Assembly: GCA_038247995.1 (NCBI GenBank)
Contig: JBBRUG010000322.1
Span: 1 to 6,769, forward strand
Origin: JBBRUG01 sp038247995
Lineage (GTDB): Bacteria > Chloroflexota > Chloroflexia > Chloroflexales > Chloroflexaceae
Direction: 5' to 3'
Length of the DNA: 6,769 nt
Under the pieces are notes generated by a model. The model saw only the letters and a list, made by a program, of their open reading frames with translations, made no database searches and was not told the DNA's origin. Position 1 is the stretch's first letter, and each line of letters opens with the position of its first letter. The translations under genes were made by a program, and so were the position numbers. Positions 1 through 5,226 of the stretch are shown piece by piece.

Positions 1-32
1 TACCGGCGAGCGTCGTGCGCAATATGTGTTTT

Positions 33-1457
33 ATGGACATTGATCTGCTTACGTCTACGCGCACTTTCCTCGCGCAACACCACCTGTTTACCCCAACGGC
101 TCGGCTTGTTGTGGCCGTTTCCGGCGGCCCCGACTCGCTTGCGCTGCTCCATGTGCTGGTGCGCCTGCGCGCTGCGGGCGGCCCGCAACTCCACGTCGCT
201 CACCTCGATCATGGCTTTCGCGGCGCCGATTCGGCTGCCGATGCCGCGTTTGTCCATGATCAAGCCACGCTCTGGCAGACGCCGATCAGCGTTGAGCACC
301 AGGACGTACCCGCACTTGCCCAGGCTTGGCGCTTAAGCCCACAAGCGGCGGCGCGGCGGGCGCGCTATGCCTTCCTGGCGCGAGTAGCATGTGCTGTCGG
401 CGCAGATGCCGTGGTCACCGCTCATCAGGCCGACGATCAGGCGGAAACCGTGTTGCTGCATGCGCTGCGCGGCGCCGGCCCGGCCGGGCTACGCGGCATG
501 CGTCCCCGTGTGCCCTGGGCCGCATGGGCGCATGAGCGTTCCGACCTGAACCCTGCCCCGCCACCGGCGCTGCTCCGACCGTTCCTCGCGGTAGCTCGTG
601 CTACGATTGTTGCTTACTGTAGTGCTTCCGGGCTAACGCCGCGCGACGATCCAAGCAATCGCGCCGCATACTATACGCGAAGCCAAGTGCGCGCCACGCT
701 GTTGCCGGCGTTCCACGCGCTCAATACAAACGCCATCGATGCACTTGGGCGGACTGCCGCGATCTGCGCCGACGACTACGCCTTCATGCAGGGCTGTCTT
801 GATGCGATCTGGCCGACGCTTGTGTTGGGCGAACCGGGCTGGCTCAGTTTCGAGCAGCGTGTCTGGGGCACGCTCCATGTTGCTCTGCAACGGTATGCGC
901 TGCGTCGCGCGGTTGCCTTGCTTGGCCAGGCTGAACTAAGTTTTGCCCAGATCGAAGCAGCTCGCGCTTGTGCGGCGGATGGGCCGGGAAAACGGCTCAA
1001 CCTCGGTTCGGAACTGGTTCTCGAAACGGAGTACACGCGCTTTCTGCTGCGTCGGCGCACAACACCAGCGCCAAACAATGCTCCGCAACTCGCCCAAGTG
1101 TCGCTTACGCTCGCCGATGGCTCTACTCCGCTCGGTAATGGTTGGTTCTGCATTGTGCAAGCTGAACCGCCGGCGCAGCCTTCATCTTGGTGGATCGGCC
1201 TGGTTGGCGTCGCTAGCAAGCCGCTGGCCCTGCGGCGCCGCCGGCCCGGCGATCGCATGCGTCCGGTGGGCGGGTCGGGCAGTCGCAAACTGCAAGATCT
1301 CTTCGTCGACCGCAAAGTACCGCGTGCCCAACGTGATGCGTGGCCACTCCTCGTCGTTGAGGACGCGATTGCCTGGGTGGCCGGATTACACGCCGATGCG
1401 CGTTTTGCCGTCCCGCCCGAACAGGCGACAATTTGGGTGGGGATTGTGCCGCAATAG
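33..1457 (+). CDS. tilS: tRNA(Ile)-lysidine synthetase TilS
   Basis: TilS uses ATP and lysine to convert C34 of the CAU anticodon of a minor tRNA-Ile to lysidine, so that it reads AUA and is charged with isoleucine. It is cytoplasmic and normally essential. Numbering from the ATG at 33 (474 aa), the N-type ATP pyrophosphatase P-loop SGGPDS is at residues 30-35. The HQADDQAET motif at 131-139 matches the family's HHxDDQAET, with Q for the second H. RDDPSN follows at 204-209. The C-terminal TilS domain starts near 395 with RRRRPGDR (401-408), followed by KLQDLFVDRKVPRAQRD and WVAGLHAD. Length is normal for the full three-domain form. The start is uncertain: GTG at 15, ATG at 24 and ATG at 33 are in frame, and the frame stays open to the window edge. 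ATG 33 gives the usual short leader before the P-loop, but no start has a convincing Shine-Dalgarno; GGCGAG at 5-10 would suit GTG 15. Confidence 0.95.
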   Translation: MDIDLLTSTRTFLAQHHLFTPTARLVVAVSGGPDSLALLHVLVRLRAAGGPQLHVAHLDHGFRGADSAADAAFVHDQATLWQTPISVEHQDVPALAQAWRLSPQAAARRARYAFLARVACAVGADAVVTAHQADDQAETVLLHALRGAGPAGLRGMRPRVPWAAWAHERSDLNPAPPPALLRPFLAVARATIVAYCSASGLTPRDDPSNRAAYYTRSQVRATLLPAFHALNTNAIDALGRTAAICADDYAFMQGCLDAIWPTLVLGEPGWLSFEQRVWGTLHVALQRYALRRAVALLGQAELSFAQIEAARACAADGPGKRLNLGSELVLETEYTRFLLRRRTTPAPNNAPQLAQVSLTLADGSTPLGNGWFCIVQAEPPAQPSSWWIGLVGVASKPLALRRRRPGDRMRPVGGSGSRKLQDLFVDRKVPRAQRDAWPLLVVEDAIAWVAGLHADARFAVPPEQATIWVGIVPQ

Positions 1458-1483
1458 GCATCATTAAAGCCGCAGTGGGTAGT

Positions 1484-1499
1484 CGGCGCGGTCGCGCTG
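1484..1499 (+). terminator. small GC hairpin after tilS, possible weak terminator
   Basis: CGGCGC (1484-1489) can pair with GCGCTG (1494-1499) around a GGTC loop, giving a 6-bp stem with one G-U pair. It lies 27 bases after the tilS stop and just before the next promoter. Only a short CATTT follows, not a clear T-run, so efficient intrinsic termination is doubtful. The position fits a transcript end, but the structure alone is weak evidence. Confidence 0.22.
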
Positions 1500-1502
1500 C
1501 AT

Positions 1503-1531
1503 TTGACGCCCCATAGACAGCAGGCTACAAT
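1503..1531 (+). promoter_or_regulatory. sigma-70-type promoter for the TPR/chaperone unit
   Basis: A -35 box TTGACG (1503-1508) and a -10 box TACAAT (1526-1531) are separated by exactly 17 bases, each box one mismatch from consensus. Transcription would start near A1538, leaving a leader of about 74 nt before the ATG at 1612. It lies in the tilS-TPR gap facing the TPR gene, so the downstream genes can be expressed independently of tilS. It looks like a housekeeping promoter. I see no CIRCE inverted repeat or other heat-shock operator around it. Confidence 0.6.
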
Positions 1532-1600
1532 CTTGGTACACACTGCCAATTGAGTTGGCGTACCAGCAACGCCGCATGGAGGCGTCTGGTTGGTTTTGGC

Positions 1601-1606
1601 GAGGAG
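1601..1606 (+). promoter_or_regulatory. ribosome binding site deciding the TPR gene start
   Basis: GAGGAG lies 5 bases before the ATG at 1612 and is the only strong Shine-Dalgarno among the candidate starts. It favours ATG 1612 over the in-frame TTG at 1555 and ATG at 1576. It also fits the promoter, whose predicted start point near 1538 lies too close to 1555 for an ordinary leader. Confidence 0.7.
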
Positions 1607-1611
1607 TTCCG

Positions 1612-3954
1612 ATGGCAAAGTCGCAACGCGGACGTCAGGTGCCGGCAAAAAATCCGCCCCCCCACGATGCCGCCCAGGTAGGTTTGCGGCAATTTCGGGC
1701 CGGGCGGATGGATGCGGCAATCGATAGCTGGACCGCATTGAGTGCAACCGATCTGCGGATTCAGGCGGCATTGGCCGAGGCGCTGTTTCGGCGGGCGCTC
1801 ACGCAGCCAGCGTCTTCCGCCGCGGCAACGGCCGATCTGCGACGGGCGCTGGAACTCAAACCGGACGAACTGCGCTATCGGTATCATCTGGGTATGCGCT
1901 TGCATCAGATGGGTGATCTGGATGGCGCTCGCAGCACCTATGCAGCCGTGCTCGCCGGAAACGGCCCCCAGGGCGCGGCGTTCTTGCTTGCGCTTGTGGC
2001 GCTGGAAGACCGCCCGCGTACCGATCTGACCCAGTTGCCCCATGTTCCTGCCGAAACTGCTGCGTTGCTCGCCCCGATCCAGGCGCTGTTGCGTGGTGCG
2101 GCGCCCGGCGAGGAAGCGCTGGCTGCGGCGCGCATCCAACTTACGCGGCGCTATGAAGCGACGGTAGCCCAGGCGCTAATTGTGTTCTGGGTTGGCCTAG
2201 GCCAGATCCAGCACGGCGATCCGGCTGCGCTAGACACGCTGGACGATCAGCGCTCGCTGCCGACGCCGAGCCTGGTGGCGTTACGCCGGTTTTATCGGGG
2301 GGTTGCCGCCGCGCAGGCCAACGACGAAGCGACAGCCTATGATCTCTGGTTCAAGGTGCACAGCAGCGGCCAGGCCCCGGCAGCGCTGGCGCAGAACCTG
2401 ACTGCGGCGCTCTACGAGCGGTTGCGCACGCAGAACGACGCCGGTGAGCTTGCAGCGGCGGCCCAACTGGCGCTCCAGAGCATTACCATGCCGTTAGCGC
2501 CAGCGCCGGCGCTCGATGAGTTGCGGGTACAGGTGCTCGATCAAGCGGCCCATGCCGCCGCCGCTGCTGCGCAGTGGCGTCAGGCCACCGAATATTGGGC
2601 GGGCGCGCGCCTGATCGTCAGTACCGCTGCCGGCCTTGGTTCGCCGCGCCCGCTCTGGCATAACTTGGCCCTGGCCTATGAGGCGCAAGAAGCTTGGGAA
2701 CCGGCTGCCGACGCCTGGCGCGGCATGTTGCGCACGCGCCCGCGCCGAGGCAGTAAAGCCGAAGATGGGTTGAGTGATGCGCAATGGGCCTGGGTGCGCG
2801 CCCGCGTGATCGAATGCTACCGTAAGGCCGGTCGCCCCGACGAGGCTGTCACGGTCTTCCGCCAGATGATCAAGGCTGAACCGAACGATTTGGCGCTGCG
2901 CCTGCAACTGGCCGATGCGTTGCTTGCCAACGACCAGGAACAGGCGGCCTATAACGAGGTGCAGCGCATCCTGAAGCTCGACCCGAACTTCGTAGAGGCC
3001 CGCCTGCGCAGCGCGGCCTTCCACAGCGTGCGCGGGTACCTGGTGCAGGCTCAGCAGGAACTGCGTGATCTGGTGAAACAGCATCCTGAGCGCGAAGATG
3101 TACGCCGTGCTTTCGCCGGCTTGCTGCTCGATCATGCCGGGAAGTATGTGGGCGGCAACCGCCAACAAAACCAGCACGCGCAAACCCTGCTCGAAGAAGG
3201 CTTCGCCCTCGAACCGGCGAACCCGCAGTTTCCGCTCGACTTAGGCCGGGTGAGCTTTAATCTTGGCCGGAAACCAGCAGCCCAGGCGCACCTCGAACGC
3301 GCTCTGGAACTGGCCGGCGATCGGTTGGATATTTATGCGAATGTCTATGCTTGTTGGCTGATCGAGCAAGATCTCGCCGCCGCTCGTGCGGTGATTGAGC
3401 AGGTTGGCGCGCTGAAACCGCCACCCGAGTTTTATATCGATATGGGCATGCAAGCGATCAAGGCAACCGCAGCGCCGGCTGAGCCATTCAACCCCTTCCG
3501 CGATCTGCTGCCCTTGCCAGGGAAGCAGCCGAAAGCACAGCAACCGGATGCGAAATGGATGCAGTTTGGCGAAGATCTGATTAACCAGGGCATGGCGTTG
3601 CGCCCCAACGACGCAAAGTTGTATGGCGCCGTTGCCGGTGGCTTGATGGGCACAGCGAATGACCTGGCGGTTGCGTATGCCGAGCAAGCCGTTACGTTCG
3701 AGCCTGAGCAACCCGAGGCGTTGATCGTGCTTGGGCTGACGCTTGGGGTCGCTGAACGCAAGCGTGAAGCAAAAGAGCAGTTGCGCAAGGCTGCCGCTCT
3801 GGCGCGTAAACGTGGTATGCCCGATGCCGCGCGTGAGGCCGATGCGTTGCGCAAGCAGGTTGATAGCCCGTTCTTCGCCAGCATGATCCGCATGCAAATG
3901 GAGCGCCCGCGTGACCCTGACGAATTGCTCGATGAATATGACGAGTTCTTTTAG
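1612..3954 (+). CDS. large cytoplasmic TPR-repeat protein
   Basis: This 780-residue protein is built mainly of tetratricopeptide repeats, which form helical solenoids that bind other proteins. It has no signal peptide or membrane segment; the N-terminus (MAKSQRGRQVPAKNPPP) is basic and proline-rich. TPR-like helix pairs are visible around residues 20-47, 53-117 and 346-376. The clearest run is at about 397-620, with repeats ending in pattern residues such as AEPND, LDPNF and LEPANP. A C-terminal block follows at about 649-736. The stretch around 120-340 is alanine-rich and more degenerate. The tail (about 763-780) is acidic and ends in DEYDEFF. The ATG at 1612 is chosen because of GAGGAG just upstream. 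It is the first gene after the promoter and is followed 62 bases later by the J-like gene, then grpE and dnaK, so a role as adaptor or scaffold for that Hsp70 system is likely but inferred. No enzymatic domain is seen and the exact function is unknown. Confidence 0.88.
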   Translation: MAKSQRGRQVPAKNPPPHDAAQVGLRQFRAGRMDAAIDSWTALSATDLRIQAALAEALFRRALTQPASSAAATADLRRALELKPDELRYRYHLGMRLHQMGDLDGARSTYAAVLAGNGPQGAAFLLALVALEDRPRTDLTQLPHVPAETAALLAPIQALLRGAAPGEEALAAARIQLTRRYEATVAQALIVFWVGLGQIQHGDPAALDTLDDQRSLPTPSLVALRRFYRGVAAAQANDEATAYDLWFKVHSSGQAPAALAQNLTAALYERLRTQNDAGELAAAAQLALQSITMPLAPAPALDELRVQVLDQAAHAAAAAAQWRQATEYWAGARLIVSTAAGLGSPRPLWHNLALAYEAQEAWEPAADAWRGMLRTRPRRGSKAEDGLSDAQWAWVRARVIECYRKAGRPDEAVTVFRQMIKAEPNDLALRLQLADALLANDQEQAAYNEVQRILKLDPNFVEARLRSAAFHSVRGYLVQAQQELRDLVKQHPEREDVRRAFAGLLLDHAGKYVGGNRQQNQHAQTLLEEGFALEPANPQFPLDLGRVSFNLGRKPAAQAHLERALELAGDRLDIYANVYACWLIEQDLAAARAVIEQVGALKPPPEFYIDMGMQAIKATAAPAEPFNPFRDLLPLPGKQPKAQQPDAKWMQFGEDLINQGMALRPNDAKLYGAVAGGLMGTANDLAVAYAEQAVTFEPEQPEALIVLGLTLGVAERKREAKEQLRKAAALARKRGMPDAAREADALRKQVDSPFFASMIRMQMERPRDPDELLDEYDEFF

Positions 3955-3971
3955 CCGGGTTCTTGAGCATC

Positions 3972-3992
3972 AGTTCTCAGCTCGCAGTTCGC
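3972..3992 (+). repeat. three degenerate heptamers before the J-like gene
   Basis: AGTTCTC, AGCTCGC and AGTTCGC follow one another without spacing, giving a 7-base period with the frame AGYTCNC. They lie in the 62-base gap between the TPR gene and the J-like gene. The units resemble the ACTCAGC array before dnaK when that is rotated to AGCACTC. The array is short and imperfect, so chance is possible. Confidence 0.4.
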
Positions 3993-4016
3993 AAGCATAA
4001 GCCCAAGGGGCCATTC

Positions 4017-4364
4017 ATGACACAAACCGCGAACGATCCATATTCCGTGTTGGGCCTGGAGCGTACCGCCGACGCGGCTCAGATCAAGCAGGCTTATTTT
4101 GCGCTGGTGCGTGCGCATCCGCCCGAGCGCGATCCGGCGATGTTCAAGCGCATCCGCGCCGCCTACGAAGGCCTGCGTGATCCGGCGCAGCGGCTCGAAA
4201 CCGATATGCTCTTGCTGCAGCCCTGGCAGCCTCAGGCGCGCCGGCGGCGGGCGCCGACACCGGAACTTGCCCTCCAGTACGCCGATGTGATTACCGCTGC
4301 GCGCGCGATTAGCGATCTGGAACGGAGCGATTGGCGTGAGCACCACGGGAAGGTGGATCTCTAG
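4017..4364 (+). CDS. small J-domain-like protein with HPP instead of HPD
   Basis: J domains recruit Hsp70 and trigger its ATP hydrolysis. This 115-residue protein begins with a J-like fold: helix I in DPYSVLGLERTAD (residues 7-19), helix II in AAQIKQAYFALVRA (20-33), and helix III in FKRIRAAYEGLRDPAQR (43-59). The loop motif that should read HPD is HPP (34-36), and the loop is several residues shorter than usual. The Asp is the residue known to be required for stimulating Hsp70 ATPase. There is no Gly/Phe region and no zinc-finger domain, so it is not a full DnaJ. After an Arg-rich patch (RRRR, 75-78) comes a helical tail (about 82-110) that I do not recognise. The ATG at 4017 has AAGGGG 6 bases upstream. 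The stop is 3 bases before grpE, suggesting translational coupling. It may be a modified co-chaperone that binds Hsp70 without activating it, or one that acts in a different way. Confidence 0.82.
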   Translation: MTQTANDPYSVLGLERTADAAQIKQAYFALVRAHPPERDPAMFKRIRAAYEGLRDPAQRLETDMLLLQPWQPQARRRRAPTPELALQYADVITAARAISDLERSDWREHHGKVDL

Positions 4365-4367
4365 CCC

Positions 4368-5033
4368 ATGAATGGTCAGTACGATTCGCCTGCGTCCGAG
4401 GCCGATCTGCTTGCGCAGCTTGGCGAGCTGCGGGCCGGCATCAGCGCGCTGGAAAAGCAGATCACCCGCGCCGGGCGCGAACAGTTGAAGGCCAACACCC
4501 TCACCGCTGCGCAAACCGAACAGCTTACGCTCGCACTGGAGCAGTTGCGCACCGCCGATACCCGCCGCGAAGCCGCGCTCAACGATCTGCGTGAGCGCAA
4601 CCGCGTCGAGCAGGCCGAGGCCCGGTTGGCGGTTGTGCGCTCCATCTTGCCGGCGCTCGACGGCCTCGATGAAGCGCTGCGTTCGGGTCAGGCAACCCTC
4701 GCCCGCTCCACTGAAACCGATTTGCTGCGCGAACTGCTCGGCCTAGCGCCTGAGTCGGCCCCTTCCGGCGCCGATCCGCGTACGACTCTTGCTGCATGGT
4801 TACAGGGGTTGGAGTTTGTACGCCGCCGCTTGCTCGATGCATTGGCCGCCGAAAGCGTCATCCCCATCCCCGCTGTCGGCCAACGCTTCAACCCGCAGCG
4901 CCACCTGGCTCTGGAAGCCGTTGTCGCGACGAAAGCCCCGCCCGGTACGGTTGTCGGTGAGATCCGGCGCGGTTACAGTGTGGGCGAACGCATCCTGCGT
5001 CACGCTGAGGTAATCGTGGCGCGCGCGGGATGA
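4368..5033 (+). CDS. grpE: GrpE-family nucleotide exchange factor
   Basis: GrpE is a homodimer that opens the Hsp70 ATPase domain to release ADP and so resets the chaperone cycle. The 221-residue product has a long, charged, heptad-rich helix from about residue 10 to 100 (the dimerising coiled coil), a helical middle with a less conserved insert (about 108-140), and a C-terminal beta domain. The PROSITE-style GrpE signature fits throughout residues 174-217: FNPQRHLAL, a 19-residue spacer, then GYSVGERILRHAEVIV. The N-terminal half is poorly conserved, as is usual for the family. The start ATG at 4368 follows the J-like stop by 3 bases; AGGTGG at 4351-4356 is an SD at slightly long spacing (11 bases), so coupling may help initiation. 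The stop codon TGA overlaps an ATG (ATGA at 5030-5033) that opens a small frame across the following repeats. Confidence 0.93.
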   Translation: MNGQYDSPASEADLLAQLGELRAGISALEKQITRAGREQLKANTLTAAQTEQLTLALEQLRTADTRREAALNDLRERNRVEQAEARLAVVRSILPALDGLDEALRSGQATLARSTETDLLRELLGLAPESAPSGADPRTTLAAWLQGLEFVRRRLLDALAAESVIPIPAVGQRFNPQRHLALEAVVATKAPPGTVVGEIRRGYSVGERILRHAEVIVARAG

Positions 5034-5045
5034 TTGGGACACGGG

Positions 5046-5143
5046 GACGACGGACGACAGACGACCGACGACCGACGACGGACGACCGACGACCGACGAC
5101 GGACGACCGACGACCGACGACGGACGACCGACGACGGACGACA
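5046..5143 (+). repeat. heptanucleotide array GACGACN x14 between grpE and dnaK
   Basis: Fourteen gapless heptamers of the form GACGACN fill 98 bases. The seventh base runs G, A, C, C, G, C, C, G, C, C, G, C, G, A. This gives a higher-order 21-base unit (two GACGACC then one GACGACG) repeated exactly three times at 5060-5122. The 14-mer GACGACGGACGACA stands at both ends (5046-5059 and 5130-5143). The top strand has no T from 5036 to 5144, so all six frames are open there and any peptide read from it (TTDDRRP or SSVVGRP repeats) is suspect. Exact units suggest recent growth by slipped-strand copying. Heptanucleotide tandem repeats between genes are also known from filamentous cyanobacteria (STRR sequences). 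Confidence 0.97.
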
Positions 5144-5157
5144 GTAAATACCATACA

Positions 5158-5186
5158 CCCTTCGATACGCGCTGCGCGCTACTCAG
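5158..5186 (+). repeat. possible dispersed intergenic element (TTCGATACGC...CTACTCAG)
   Basis: Between the two heptamer arrays lies a short segment beginning CCCTTCGATACGC and ending GCTACTCAG, with a 4-bp GCGC/GCGC hairpin around TGC (5169-5179). I recall similar TTCGATACGC...CTACTCAG strings recurring between genes in many bacterial genomes, usually as short palindromic repeats. That is memory, not a search. Only one copy is present in this window, so repeat status cannot be shown here. Confidence 0.25.
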
Positions 5187-5208
5187 CACTCAGCACTCAG
5201 CACTCAGC
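5181..5208 (+). repeat. heptanucleotide array ACTCAGC x4 upstream of dnaK
   Basis: Four perfect, gapless copies of ACTCAGC end 18 bases before the dnaK ATG. The period is again 7 bases, but the unit is unrelated to GACGACN. Rotated, it contains three copies of AGCACTC (5185, 5192 and 5199), which equals 7 of 9 bases of the left half of the CIRCE operator (TTAGCACTC). The required inverted right half GAGTGCTAA is absent, so this is not a CIRCE site as known. Confidence 0.95.
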
Positions 5209-5216
5209 AATTACAT

Positions 5217-5221
5217 AGGAG
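5217..5221 (+). promoter_or_regulatory. dnaK ribosome binding site
   Basis: AGGAG stands 5 bases before the ATG at 5227 and fixes the dnaK start, in agreement with the Hsp70 N-terminus MSPIIGIDLGTT. The TAG stop (5216-5218) of the small frame that begins at the grpE stop overlaps this site. Confidence 0.75.
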
Positions 5222-5226
5222 CATCA

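Noticed and set aside
1555..1611. Longer TPR protein starting at TTG 1555 or ATG 1576
   Set aside because: Neither has a good Shine-Dalgarno, and 1555 is too close to the predicted transcript start. GAGGAG before ATG 1612 is much stronger.
776..1771. Minus-strand open frame of 331 codons opposite tilS and the TPR start
   Set aside because: It lies antisense to well-supported coding sequence, crosses the promoter region and is rich in Ser/Arg/Pro/Cys as expected of a GC-rich shadow frame.
2494..3183. Minus-strand open frame of 229 codons within the TPR gene
   Set aside because: It is the antisense shadow of clear TPR coding sequence, with no known motif.
5145..5150. TAAATA as a -10 box for a separate dnaK promoter
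   Set aside because: The position 17 bases upstream falls in the GACGAC array and gives no -35-like hexamer.
4800..5189. Minus-strand open frame of 129 codons with repeated SSVVGRP
   Set aside because: It lies antisense to grpE and owes its openness to the A-free complement of the heptamer tract. It has no recognisable domain.
5046..5208. CRISPR array
   Set aside because: The units are 7 bases long and contiguous with no unique spacers, and no cas gene is nearby.
5181..5212. CIRCE operator before dnaK
   Set aside because: Only direct copies of a partial left arm are present. The inverted right arm GAGTGCTAA at a 9-base spacing is missing.
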